This document shows, piece by piece, positions 56,901 to 63,934 of a stretch of DNA of 64,000 nt. Within the stretch, counting starts at the first letter, position 1; each line of letters opens with the position of its first letter. The stretch comes from Plazaster borealis (Eukaryota > Echinodermata > Asteroidea > Forcipulatida > Labidiasteridae), in the NCBI GenBank assembly GCA_021014325.1, contig CM037457.1, positions 4,570,721 to 4,634,720 on the forward strand, in the 5' to 3' direction. The position numbers and the translations under genes are program-made. The notes beneath the pieces were generated by a model, which was given only the letters and a program-made list of their open reading frames with translations, made no database searches and was not told the DNA's origin.

Positions 56901-59900
56901 GCAGAAATGTTGAATTTGGTCACAATGTCTGTTAATATATATCATTGAATGTTTTGCTAACATTCACACGTTCATACCAACCAGCGCGGAAAGAATGCAA
57001 TGGATTTAGAAGGATTTTCAGTGGGCAGGGATAACCTTTTTGACTGTCAATCGTACCACTAGACCCCTTGTATTGGCCACCATCGCCAATGAATCGTGCA
57101 CACGTGAAGAACTATCATTGGCTTCCATTGTTTGTCATTACTCAAGGGGTCTATTGTATAATATGAGTATCCGCACAAATATTTACAAATAATGAAAAAT
57201 ATGATGATTAGAAGGTTAATTTGCTAACAGACATCAGGATAGTTTATTGGACATACATGTATGAGCACCATTAGCAGATCACCCTCAATGCTCAAAATTA
57301 CTGCACTACAGTATCTAGGCAGGTAGAGCTATACACTGGGTAATAACATTATCGTAGCTTTCAAGAGGTCGTCACAGATACACATTCAAGCAGGTGGTCC
57401 ATTATGTAGCATTTTCTACATGCTGTTATAAAGAGATTTGGGGGATGATAATGAAATAAAATTAGAAACGTTAGTGAACATTGTATGTGGTTTCACCTTT
57501 ATACATGTATTGATTGACAGTCAAAAGCAATCTTCTATTTCTATTGAAAAACGTCCCCCAAGGATAAAGCATCAAAGTCAATGAGCATCCGTATTTAGAG
57601 ATGTTGTTTCAGGTTCCGGAGAAATTTTTTTGTTGGTGCCTTTAGTGGGTTCCATGAATCTATTTATGGTGTAATGCACGTAAAAGAACCCAGTTATACT
57701 TGTTGCGAAGAGAAGGGGTTTGCCCCAGTGTTTCTGGCAGTGGCTGCTGAATGCGCCGCAGCACCTTGTAAACCCTTACAAGGTGCTGTACATAAATCTG
57801 TCTCATAATTTAAAAAAAAATCAAAAAACCTGTCTTAAAATGATTCTGTTTGTTCAAGTTTCTTGAGTACCTTATTGGTAGATACGTGCGCTGTATAAGA
57901 CTATATAGTATTAGCCTGGGTTCTGTCAGAATTTCTGTTGACCCAGCACCATACTTGGTTTATCCATGCACTATCAAGTCAGTCAAATCTAGACCAAACT
58001 AAGGCTGGATTTGACATGTTGCAGGCCTGGAATTTCATCTTTTAGAGGGCAAGGCCATTTTCATTTTGCAAAGGGCACTTCCATTGCAAAATCTTAAGTC
58101 TATGGGAAAGTTTTGAAGGGGAACCAAATCCAAGACCAGGGCAACAGAGGCTTTAGCCTCCTTGACCTCCGTGTAATTCCAGGCCTGATGTTTTGTAGGG
58201 AGTTGGCCAAAGTTGGGGGCTCAAAGCAAAGTGTGAGTCAGTTTTCCCTTTTGTCTTGTGAGATTTTTTTTTAAACTGAAGGATGTACAACTTTGTGGCG
58301 TATCCTGGCCGAGCAGTCTAGTTCACTTGACCCAAGCTCTGGTGTTGTCAGCAGCAGAGTATGGGTTTGAATACCGGTTGTGACACTTGTGCCCTAAAAC
58401 CATAATTGCTTCGTAAAAAGTTGGGAAGGTATTGCATTCTGCTCTACCAGCCATGATACCCATGCCTACATCCTTTACGAACTGTGAAGGGGGTAACTCT
58501 GTTTCAGCCCCAGGAGTAGGTGGCAACGTGCCCCTGGTGGCAGTTGATTTGGGTCGATAGCCCAAATCAGTTAAGTGTAGCCCTCACCTTGAAGTGGCCG
58601 TCAAGCCTTGTGGGCGATTTCTCATTTAAAAAAAACAATGCTCCATTACACTTTTTTTTATCCTTTGCAGTTCTACGTTGTGGCATCTGGATGAGAATAA
58701 CATGGGTTGAGGTAAGGTGTAACTTGTCACATCAGAGTGCCAGAGATCCTCCAAAGGATAATGACACTTTTCACAACTACAGTTTTTTCATACATCATTG
58801 TTTCAGTGCAAAAACAGTTGTAAACAAAAAACATCATTAACTTGACAACAGGCCAAGGCCAAGACCAAGACCAGGGCAACATAGGCCTTGGCCTCTGAAG
58901 TCGCTGTGTAATTCCAGGCCTGTTGTTGTGTTCAGCTAGAAGAATTGAGACAACCTTGTTGCAGACTTTAAGTAAACAGACTTCCAGTCTTGAAAGCAAT
59001 CAGAAAGCCGAGTTAAAGCATGCGGCCCAACATTGGCAAAGATCAAGTAAAGTAAAGTAAACAAAGCTGACCTTCAGAGCTATGAATGTTTATACTTTCA
59101 CATGCACATGCTTTAAAGGTAGGGTCATAGATTGGTTTTTGTCAACGTAATGCTGATTTATAGGCAAAATTATAAAGAAAGATACAATACAAGTCACATT
59201 TGAAAGTTTCAGATGATTACAGTGTCTACTTGCTGAGAGAACAGCAAAAAGGTGTCACGGTATTTTCACACGAACGTGGAATCCATCCTTGTTTACCGAG
59301 ATGACAGCAGGTACCAACCACATCTCTGGCCACAGCATTTGCGATGGGACACCAACCCTCATAAATCTGAGAAAGGATTCATGCATGAATCATTTCAGAA
59401 TAATTTTTCATGAATCATTCTTAGATTCAAATGTTTTTGGGTTCAAAATTATCCAAACCATATTACCTCAAATTAAATCCTTTCTCAAAATAGTTTCTAC
59501 TATCAACAGCTGCAGTGCTCCTCACCAAGTAAGTTGTTATGGTTGTTACTTTTTTGATCAGTTACCAATCAATGACCCTATCTTTAACCATTGGTCAACA
59601 GTTTAACTTGTTCTAATATTCAGTAAAGAAACATTCCGTTTTTTTATATCAAATGGTTTGCTCTGTTTCTGTTGTAGTTAGCCGTCGGGGATATTGTGAA
59701 AGTCTCCAGGGAAGAATTCTTTCCAGCTGATCTAGTTCTACTAGCATCCAGGTAAGCTTCCTACATGTAACTTCGGTTTGCGGTAACACCATGTATATAT
59801 CTTCTTTGCTGTGTACATTTTGTTCTTTGAGAACTTGTCTTGCTGTTTATTCTACTGCCACAAGACAAGACAAGACAAGTTCTCAAAGAACAAAATCTAC

Positions 59901-62900
59901 ACAGCAAAGTAGATACACATGGTGTTACCGCAAACCGAATATACATTGATACCTCACCATGCAATGCCCCAAAACCCACATACATGTAACTTACATGTAC
60001 AATCAGCAAGTTCGATTAAAGGCCATAGTTAACCATCGTTGGACTAACTCTGGTCGATTTGCGACCAGCCGAGAGGTGTGTATTGAGAGAGTTGCAACAT
60101 GGGGGGACCAGTTTTCTTTGGTCATGTGGTTGCTGGACGCCATTTTAGGTCCAAAATGCAGCAAAACCCAATGTGCAGTCTAGTCTGGCACCCTGTGTGC
60201 GCACATGCAGGTTTTTTTTATTGAAAATGTTGTCGCAACTCTCTCAATACACAGCTCTGGACCAGCCTATCAAGGTTGGCCGTATCGCTGGTTACCAAGA
60301 GCCATTTTTAATAGCACATTGCAGAGAGGACCAGTTATCAGAAAAATTATAACGTTGATCCTACATTAATCATGCACACGTGATTTTACAAAATTTTACT
60401 CACATGATTAATTAATTTTTTCCCAATTTAAATTACTGACTGTCGCACACTCATGAAGAGCTCAAAACACATCGTAAAAACTCACCAGCTTACATTCGAG
60501 AAATCACATAGACAACATGTTGTTGATTGTTGTTGTTGTTGTTGTTGTTTACAGCGCACCGCAGGCCATGTGCTACATAGAAACCGCCCAGCTTGATGGG
60601 GAGACCAACCTGAAGATACGGCAGGGCGTACCACAAACGGCTCATCTAGTCTCCGATCACGAACTCACTCAGATCAATGGCAGGATTGAGTGCGACACTC
60701 CCAACAGACACCTGTACGAATTCACAGGAAATGTCAGGGTTAAACAAGACCAGACAATGTAAGTCTGAATAGTTTTTGGGCTGAAAGAAGTCCTTGACAT
60801 ATTCAGTTTGTGATAACAACATAGATATAGACCTCATGCACATGATGTCATTTGAGTAGGGCGCCCTCGCCTAGAGGTCAAACGGAGGTTGTCCAATGGC
60901 CAATCCTGTGCGCTGAGCGTACACATCTGTGCGTTTCCATTGTTCATCCTCGGTTTATCTCTGAAATGGCAGATTGATGACGTCAATGCATTTAAGGTCC
61001 ATATCTACTTTGCTGTGTAAAATGTTCTGCTGTTTATCTCCTGCTGAAAATTAGACTAACTTGTTCTGATAAGAACTTGTCCTGCTCTTTATCTATAGAT
61101 GGTGCAAGTCTCGCGTGTATCCAAACATTTTTTGGACCACTTGGTCCCACAAACATTGCTTTAATGCGTGAAGGAAACAAACTCACGCACTTTAACGGGC
61201 CCCAATGTTTGAATTCGCGCGAGACTTGCACAGTCTATTGCTGCGGAGTAGATTGGGAATCAGGAGAGTACCTTGTGCAGATATAAGAACTTGTCCTGCT
61301 GTTTATCTATTGCCGCGCAGTAAATTGGGAAATGTGGGAGACTACCTAGCTAGTTCTGACAAGAACTTGTCCTGCTGTTGATCTAAAGCCGCAGAGTAGA
61401 TGTGGATAACTGGGAGACTACAGGGAAACCAACGGAGTTCTACTTTGGCTAGTGGATCTGGGCCCAATTTTAAGCAGAAATACCCCTCAACCAATTTGTT
61501 TTCTTAGCAGCAACTAGCAGGAAATCGATCACAGACACTGTACCATTATTTAAATTTTGCAGGGCGGTACCGATTGGTAATGAGCAAGTTCTACTGAGGG
61601 GCGCTGTCCTCAAGAATACACAATGGATTCATGGAATAGCTATCTATACGGGTCATGAAAGTAAACTACTCATGGTAAGACACTGTGGTTGCATTCGATT
61701 AGCTTCCCCGGGTCGACCCTGGTGTGCTCATCCGGGTGAGCCCCTGACTTGAGCTAATCGAACGCCAACTTCTCCCAGCATTCAAACCAAGGCATCTCTG
61801 TGACAGCCGACCAGAACTACTTTCATTGTGTGCGTTAATGTCCGAAAGTTATCGTGGATTTACGAAAAAGATCATAAAACAATTATTCTCAAGGTAAATT
61901 GCAACGTTCAATTATTTTACAAGCCCAGGTTGATACAAAAGTAGGCATCTACAAATAAAAAAAAATACTTAATGCTCACAAAGTCGCTGTTTTAAGGGTG
62001 AAAATGTGTGTCTAACTTACTGAAAGTGTCCCGCTGAATTACAAAAAAAAATGGTGGCCATTGAGAAGATTTTCGTTGTGAAGTCATGCACCTGGGTCAA
62101 CCCCAAGTAACCCGCTCCACAAGCAGGTTACTCGGGGCTGACCTGGGTGAGCCACAACAATGACGTCAAAGCTACTCAAACACACTGGGGTCAGACCTGG
62201 GTTGACATGGGAAGCTAAAAGAACGCACACTGTATACTGCTAGCTGTGCTTTTCAAAGAACACACGGGGAGCACGTTCAATCCTAGGTACTGCAGGAAAA
62301 GTGTGGAATAGTTTTCCGTACCACAATCAGGACTGCTGATACAACATCATCATTTAAAACTGCTCTCAAAACTCATCTGTTTAAAATTATTATAGACTAA
62401 TTGACAAAAACGGATATATCACCCTACCTTTAAATGTACAGTTTGACTGTAATCTTACTTGTGAATTTACTTTGCAGAATTCGAAAGCGGCACCTTTGAA
62501 AAGATCAACCGTAGACAGAACAACAAATTCTCAGGTAACTCAAGAAATTCTAAATTCTTCCCTTGTTACAAAAAGTACAGTTGGAGGAATGCCCATTATT
62601 AAAAAGTCGTGGGATCGCGCAGTCGGTGACTGTGTCTTCTAGTTTGATAACCCTTTTCTACTGGAATTCTGTGATTTGAGTAGATGAAGTTATACAAAGG
62701 TGATATTAAGGGTGGCATGGTTGGCTTGTGCGTAAAGCCCTCTCCTCTCGCCACTGTAGTCCTGGTTCGATTCCCGGCTAAGGCTGTATGTGAGTAGAGT
62801 TGTGTGTTGGTTCTCTCCTATGCCTCAAGGGTTTTTCTCCAGGCCCTCTGGTTTTCCTCCCTCTGGAAAAATCAAACAATTTTGATCTCATGCTGTGCTC

Positions 62901-63236
62901 CGTTGTCATTTATGGGCCCATGTGGCTGGCTGCCAAAGGCGCCCTTGCGTGTCTGCGGTTCGAGCATCTTTTGCAATTCAGCTTCTCAGCTGCGAGTAAG
63001 GATCATTAGCCTCCCAAATTATTATTATTTATTATATTATAATTATCCCACTATTTGTATAGGGCGCACTGATTGGCTGGCCAAATTGGAATGACAACAT
63101 CCCTTTGTTTCAAATGGTTTCTTCCAGATCTTGTTTCTATTTGTTATACTCCTTGTGCTTTCCCTGGTCAGTTCCATTGCTGCAGAGGTATGGAACAGGC
63201 AACATATAGATCGCGACTGGTACTTAGGATTTAAAG
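38923..63236 (+). CDS. ATP8A: ATP8A-type P4-ATPase (phospholipid flippase), 5' part with mutually exclusive exon pair
   Basis: Exons: 38923-38998, 47757-47877, 48574-48673, then 52786-52884 or 53737-53835, 55422-55467, 58671-58711, 59678-59751, 60555-60758, 61563-61674, 62478-62534, 63128-63236. All phases match. The first 346 residues are encoded here; family members are about 1150 aa, so the rest lies to the right. Residues 66-98 ([18 protein letters not shown] to FFLFIALL) are the N-terminal linker and M1. QQIPGVSP follows at 99-106, then M2 in [15 protein letters not shown] and DGET (200-203) belong to the actuator domain; DGET is the P4 dephosphorylation loop. [16 protein letters not shown] from 311 is M3. 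ATP8A enzymes with CDC50 subunits move phosphatidylserine to the cytosolic leaflet in Golgi, endosome and plasma membranes. I cannot decide between A1 and A2. Confidence 0.92.
39960..40110 (-). mobile_element. Decayed SINE, minus strand
   Basis: AACACTGGCAGCTTGGG, TTCATTACACAACTCGTGGG, GGAGAAAGCAATGA and GTACTCAAACCCACACTC match the SINE tail and B box in inverted order. Confidence 0.55.
40840..41035. repeat. Repeat family K copy (GGGCAAGGCC module)
   Basis: GAAGAGGGCAAGGCCGTTTT, TTTTGCAAAGGGCACTT, CTATGGGAAAGTTTTGAAGG and CTCCGTGTAATTC match 58020-58200 closely. Confidence 0.7.
41085..41245. repeat. Repeat family K, other half
   Basis: CCATTGCCTTGGTGCCCATT, TTCCAGTACAAATGTACAA, AGGTGCCCTTTATTAAGGAA and TGCCTTGCCC recur at 27795-27965, 55885-56095 and, inverted, at 63935-64000. 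Confidence 0.7.
41239..41657. repeat. Possible element with GGCTGCGTTCC ends
   Basis: CCAGGGCTGCGTTCCACTTG at the left and a weakly inverted CATTGTAACGCACCCCTGG at the right. It contains repeated TTGCGCAAA units. The ends are only partly complementary. Confidence 0.4.
42448..42603. repeat. Repeat family I, copy 2
   Basis: Nearly the same sequence as 26001-26170, including CAGACACCCCTCTGGCTAAC. Confidence 0.75.
42885..43190 (+). mobile_element. SINE copy (tail with GGGAGCTGAGATGG)
   Basis: It starts in a B-box-like GGGTTCGAATTCTGGTCATG, continues TTGCTTCTCTACACCCAGGG, TACTCCCCAGGGAGCTGAGA and ends GCGCTATATACATG plus (ATT)n. Confidence 0.7.
43199..43550. mobile_element. MITE-A element, inverted
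   Basis: Starts CTTAAAGGGTGATACAACAT, ends TGTACATTTGCTTTAAAG. Interior GTTTGTTATTTCATGTATAT and TACTGGTCTTTGACAATACC are the reverse complement of the family left end. Confidence 0.78.
43803..44270 (+). mobile_element. Full-length tRNA-Leu-derived SINE
   Basis: The head GTCGTGGCCGAGCGGATAAG (A box), anticodon region ACTCAAG and GGTTCGAGTCCC (B box) form a tRNA-Leu(CAA)-like unit with a long variable arm. The tail runs through AAGCAAGACACTTACATG, AATGCACGTAAAAGAACCCA and GCGCTATATAAGAAGCC to (ATT)n. The last part resembles a LINE 3' end, probably the source of the mobilising machinery. Confidence 0.85.
45040..45270. repeat. MITE-F fragment, inverted
   Basis: GGTCACAATAACACCCTCAA, GAGTCCTCTTTCCCATTCTG and GTGCGATCTTTTTACAAC are the reverse complement of 23590-23710. 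Confidence 0.7.
46140..46320 (-). mobile_element. SINE tail fragment, minus strand
   Basis: TACAAGGTGCTGTGGCGCAA, AGAAACACCGGGGCAGACCC and GAAGTGTCTTGCTTA match the SINE tail inverted. The tRNA head is missing. Confidence 0.7.
46320..46550. repeat. Fragments of a MITE-A relative
   Basis: GTAGGGTCATACATTGGTAA and TTACTTGTTATAAAGATG occur here and in similar form at 55590-55670. No complete pair of ends is seen. Confidence 0.45.
46814..47178. mobile_element. MITE-G element
   Basis: CAGGTCTCGAATTAGG plus a G10 run at the left, GTAAATTTCAAGCCTTGG at the right, with CACAAGAC...GGACTTGTCCGG modules. Complete copy of about 365 bp. Confidence 0.78.
47188..47470 (+). mobile_element. tRNA-Leu-derived SINE with a different tail
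   Basis: The head is nearly the same as at 43803 (GGCCGAGCGGATAAGAGCAC). After AAGACACTTAACCATTATTG the tail switches to CACCCAGGAGTACAAATGGG, GCGATGGACTGGTAG and AACACCGGCCTGATGGGCC. Confidence 0.82.
47478..47615. repeat. Repeat family K fragment
   Basis: AAAGGGCAACAAGGCAATAG and two TGGAGGCAATTGCC / CATTGCCCCTGTG units, with a small hairpin between them. Confidence 0.6.
47757..47877 (+). CDS. ATP8A: ATP8A exon 2
   Basis: Acceptor TTTTTACAG, donor GTAAGT. It encodes [20 protein letters not shown], then [18 protein letters not shown]. The block IYLNQ..TKFCNN is the ATP8A N-terminal signature. Confidence 0.9.
48574..48673 (+). CDS. ATP8A: ATP8A exon 3 (M1)
   Basis: Acceptor CCTTACCAG, donor GTGAGC. 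It encodes [18 protein letters not shown], then [16 protein letters not shown]. It ends in the first of two glutamines (Q99) of the QQIP motif. Confidence 0.93.
48728..49395. mobile_element. MITE-F element, copy 2
   Basis: Starts TTAACCACTTCAAATCGG, ends AGTGGCTTGGTGGTTAG. The interior shares GAACAATGGTGGCAGCCTGT and CTCTTTGTACAGGTGAAA with the 23097 copy. Confidence 0.75.
49826..49995 (+). mobile_element. Headless SINE copy (tail type 2)
   Basis: AATTGCTTCTCTCCACCCAG to GGATATAAACACCGGCCTGA, as in 47300-47465. The tRNA part is missing. Confidence 0.78.
50177..50528. mobile_element. MITE-G element
   Basis: CAGGGCTCGAATTTGG plus a G10 run; ends GTAAAACCTGAGCCCT. Interior ATCTCATTTGTCTTATGTG is shared with 46814 and 25700. 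Confidence 0.78.
50791..51085. mobile_element. MITE-D element, copy 2
   Basis: GTCCTTTAGAGACCACAGCG / GGGTCTCTAAAAAGTTAAA with the family interior CCATGTCTGGGCG. Confidence 0.72.
51440..51740. repeat. Repeat family J, copy 2
   Basis: TTATCACACCAAGCACGAGT...CGACCAATCAGAATCGATGA, parallel to 37765-38040. Confidence 0.7.
51830..52105 (-). mobile_element. tRNA-derived SINE, minus strand
   Basis: Inverted tail (TACCTTGTAAGGGTTTATAA, CAGAAACACTGGGGCAAACC) followed by a degraded inverted head ending GCTCAGCCACGACA. Confidence 0.72.
52162..52420. repeat. Inverted-repeat element in the ATP8A intron upstream of exon 4a
   Basis: ACCAAAGATTATAGAGC at the left pairs with GCTCTGTAATCTTTGGT at the right; GGCGC and CGCC-like sequence lies next to each arm. 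Confidence 0.65.
52424..52711. mobile_element. MITE-E-like element(s) just upstream of exon 4a
   Basis: Three TCTATAG-type termini (52421, 52552, 52704) and paired GACACCC / GGGTGTC and TTTTGACACCCAAAATGACG segments indicate one palindrome (52424-52560) beside a second (52575-52711). Confidence 0.65.
52786..52884 (+). CDS. ATP8A: ATP8A exon 4a (M1-M2 segment, alternative A)
   Basis: Acceptor CGACCGCAG, donor GTAAGT, 99 bp, phase 0 on both sides. It encodes [20 protein letters not shown] and on to AIKEIVEDF. It supplies Q100 of the QQ pair and M2. Alternative to 53737-53835; including both would add 33 residues in frame but duplicate M2, so exclusive use is expected. Confidence 0.9.
52970..53270. 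repeat. Inverted-end element between exons 4a and 4b
   Basis: GGGGTTCTCCCCATG at the left, CCTGGGGAGAACCCT at the right. Interior AT-rich. It lies wholly in the spacer between the alternative exons. Confidence 0.6.
53737..53835 (+). CDS. ATP8A: ATP8A exon 4b (M1-M2 segment, alternative B)
   Basis: Acceptor CTCTTTAG after a strong pyrimidine tract, donor GTGAGT, 99 bp, phase 0 on both sides. It encodes [20 protein letters not shown] and on to GVKDVVEDV, about 21 of 33 residues the same as exon 4a. It keeps the glutamine, PLLFIL and VED but changes TGKF to NGNL and several M2 residues. Confidence 0.9.
53948..54333. mobile_element. MITE-like palindrome just downstream of exon 4b
   Basis: GCGAGTTAGATTTGAATAAT at the left pairs with ATTATTCTAAATCTAACTCGC at the right (one extra base omitted). 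Internal GCTTAGTCACAAG is repeated twice near the left end. Confidence 0.7.
54605..54865 (-). mobile_element. tRNA-Leu-derived SINE, minus strand
   Basis: The minus strand reads GTGTCGTGGCCGAGCGGTTA, ACTCAGCTCTGG, GGTTCAAGTCCC and the usual tail up to CACCGGGGTTAACCCC-like sequence. Confidence 0.8.
54955..55200 (+). mobile_element. Second SINE family (tRNA-like head, TTGGCGTAGTGG)
   Basis: A-box-like TTGGCGTAGTGGTATC and B-box GGTTCGAATCCC form a tRNA-like head, followed by GTGTGGATTGGGTTTTCAGT and CTCTGGGGTTTTCCTTCC. The tail resembles 62700-63000 (GTTTTCCTCCCTCTGG). Confidence 0.6.
55422..55467 (+). CDS. ATP8A: ATP8A exon 5
   Basis: Acceptor GATCGCAG, donor GTGAGT. It encodes [15 protein letters not shown], matching the KRHKAD.VN segment after M2. 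Confidence 0.92.
55885..56095. repeat. Repeat family K copy with internal tandem units
   Basis: CATTGCCTTG(T/G)TGCCCCTGGT is repeated three times at about 55930-55990, then AGGTGCCCTTTATCAAGGAG. Confidence 0.65.
56146..56521. mobile_element. MITE-A element
   Basis: TTTAAAGGCATCGTACACG / CGGTTATGATGCCTTTAAA ends. Nearly identical to the copy at 3214-3589, suggesting recent activity. Confidence 0.85.
57060..57160. repeat. MITE-E copy, shortened
   Basis: ACTAGACCCCTTGTATTGGC and CTCAAGGGGTCTATTGT ends with the ACACGTGAAGAACTATCATTG core of 14255-14408. Confidence 0.7.
57655..57905 (+). repeat. SINE tail copy
   Basis: GTGTAATGCACGTAAAAGAA, GGGGTTTGCCCCAGTG, GCACCTTGTAAACCCTTACA and a final TAGATACGTGCGCTGTATAA. 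The head is missing. Confidence 0.7.
58020..58200. repeat. Repeat family K copy
   Basis: GCAGGCCTGGAATTTCATCT to TGTAATTCCAGGCCTG; the ends are inverted (CAGGCCTGGAATT / AATTCCAGGCCTG), so this module may be a MITE. Confidence 0.7.
58300..58430 (+). repeat. Degraded SINE head
   Basis: TATCCTGGCCGAGCAGTCTA, CAAGCTCTGGTG and TGGGTTTGAATACC (B box) followed by GTGACACTTGTGCCCTAA. Confidence 0.65.
58671..58711 (+). CDS. ATP8A: ATP8A exon 6
   Basis: Acceptor TCCTTTGCAG, donor GTAAGG. It encodes [14 protein letters not shown], aligned with VLRNG.W......WE of ATP8A. Short, but phase-correct. Confidence 0.88.
58845..58925. repeat. Repeat family K fragment
   Basis: ACCAAGACCAGGGCAACATA and GTGTAATTCCAGGCCTGTTG match the right end of 58020-58200. 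Confidence 0.6.
59112..59588. mobile_element. MITE-A relative, longer variant
   Basis: TTTAAAGGTAGGGTCATAGATTGG / CCAATCAATGACCCTATCTTTAA-type ends (shown partly). It carries an internal hairpin of TTCATGCATGAATCATT units at about 59380-59420. Confidence 0.72.
59678..59751 (+). CDS. ATP8A: ATP8A exon 7 (actuator domain)
   Basis: Acceptor TGTTGTAG, donor GTAAGC. It encodes [20 protein letters not shown] then LLAS; VGDIVKV and PADL..L are P4-ATPase actuator motifs. Confidence 0.93.
59782..59936. repeat. Long hairpin next to exon 7
   Basis: GCGGTAACACCATGTATATA / TACACATGGTGTTACCGC and GTTCTTTGAGAACTTGTCTT / AAGACAAG...AAGAAC pair along about 70 bp. It resembles the tandem unit at 60995-61440. 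Confidence 0.75.
60020..60280. repeat. Palindromic element
   Basis: GTGTGTATTGAGAGAGTTGC pairs with GCAACTCTCTCAATACACA; outer GGCCATAGTTAACC/GGTTGGCC is weaker. Confidence 0.55.
60525..60549. repeat. (TTG)n microsatellite in the pyrimidine-tract position of exon 8
   Basis: Eight or so GTT units end six bases before the acceptor AG of exon 8 (TTTACAG), replacing the usual pyrimidine tract. Confidence 0.8.
60555..60758 (+). CDS. ATP8A: ATP8A exon 8 (DGET motif)
   Basis: Acceptor TTTACAG, donor GTAAGT. It encodes [20 protein letters not shown], then IRQG and [21 protein letters not shown] is the P4 counterpart of the TGES loop that drives dephosphorylation of the aspartyl-phosphate. Confidence 0.95.
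60860..60985. repeat. MITE-E-like fragment
   Basis: TTTCCATTGTTCATC and CGCTGAGCGTACACATC match the MITE-E centre; the ends are diverged. Confidence 0.45.
60995..61440. repeat. Tandem ~100-bp repeat with MITE-B inserted in one unit
   Basis: AAGAACTTGTCCTGCTGTTTATCTA-like units (first 20 bases shown in 61287 copy: AGAACTTGTCCTGCTGTTTA) recur at about 61070, 61287 and 61362. MITE-B (61092-61236) splits the first between TCTATAG and TCTATTG. Confidence 0.7.
61092..61236. mobile_element. MITE-B element
   Basis: Ends GTGCAAGTCTCGCG / GCGCGAGACTTGCAC; interior as in 5139-5255. The target duplication appears to be TCTA. Confidence 0.78.
61458..61530. repeat. MITE-C left-end fragment
   Basis: GGGCCCAATTTTAAGCAGAA and CTTAGCAGCAACTAGCAGG; the right end is missing. 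Confidence 0.5.
61563..61674 (+). CDS. ATP8A: ATP8A exon 9
   Basis: Acceptor ATTTTGCAG, donor GTAAGA. It encodes [20 protein letters not shown], then [26 protein letters not shown] and YTGH..KLM are P4 signatures. Confidence 0.95.
61684..62229. mobile_element. ~545-bp element with inverted ends
   Basis: GGTTGCATTCGATTAGCTTCCC at the left (first 20: GGTTGCATTCGATTAGCTTC) and GGGAAGCTAAAAGAACGCAC at the right are imperfect inverted repeats. The GACCTGGGT / ACCCTGG and GGGTGAGCC motifs also repeat inside. Confidence 0.6.
62262..62400 (+). mobile_element. LINE 3' fragment (ORF2 C-terminus)
   Basis: GKVWNSFP and, after a frameshift, [18 protein letters not shown] match the W(N/S)SLP ... FK..LKTHLF end of CR1/L2-type ORF2. 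Confidence 0.72.
62478..62534 (+). CDS. ATP8A: ATP8A exon 10
   Basis: Acceptor CTTTGCAG, donor GTAACT, 19 codons: [19 protein letters not shown], as in NST.APLKRSNVE..TN.Q of ATP8A. Confidence 0.94.
62700..63000 (+). mobile_element. Second SINE family copy
   Basis: The tRNA-like head GGTGGCATGGTTGGCTTGTG with B box GGTTCGATTCCC is followed by TTTCTCCAGGCCCTCTGG and CCTCCCTCTGG, ending near (ATT)n at 63020-63035. Confidence 0.65.
63128..63236 (+). CDS. ATP8A: ATP8A exon 11 (M3), last in window
   Basis: Acceptor TCTTCCAG, donor GTAATA. It encodes [20 protein letters not shown] and [16 protein letters not shown], ending in phase 1. The next exon, with the PISL-containing M4, is beyond the window. 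Confidence 0.94.
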
Positions 63237-63336
63237 GTAATACCTGGATTAGATTTTGTTTTCTTCAGAATCTTTGCATACCATGTTTTAGGCCTGATAC
63301 TTCGTTCATGTAAGGAACCTTGTCAAAATATGTCCA

Positions 63337-63477
63337 GGGGTCGATTTCACAAAGAGATAAGACTAGCCTTATCTGAAGTTAGGACCAGTAACTGGTCTTA
63401 ACTTAAGTCTAGTCCTATCTCTTAGCATTGCCTAGGACTAGTCCTAAGTTAGGAAGAGTTTTGTGAAATTGACCCCT
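63337..63477. mobile_element. MITE-H-like palindrome
   Basis: GGGTCGATTTCACAAAGAG / TTTTGTGAAATTGACCC ends and AGACTAG / CTAGTCC internal repeats. About 140 bp. Confidence 0.78.
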
Positions 63478-63934
63478 GACAACCAGCGGATGAGTACCGT
63501 CCGGGACAAGGTTTTTTACCTTTCAACTTGTTTGAAATTAGGTGTCGGAGAAAACATGAAAGAAGTTCACAGTGCCTGGGGTTACATTTGTTTAAAAACC
63601 GCAGAGACCTAAATCGCTATCTACTGGAAAACAAGCAGGGGGTCTCTATATGTCTCACTCAAAAATCACACTACACATCTTAGTTAAATATAATGACCTC
63701 CAAACCTTTAAGATAGCTGCAAAACCACAAGTTCGTTTATACTACATTTCATCAGCCAGTCAAACTGCAGAGAGCTCAGCGGAGTGCAGTAGCATAGGGC
63801 ATGTCTTTAGTGCATCGGAGAACTGTGTGCCTTTCAGCGAGCAAAACCCATGTCTCTCATAAAATACAGTCCGGCGGAAATCCAACAAAATTTACATCAG
63901 AGAATTGTTATCCGACTACCCGTCCTGGATCAAT

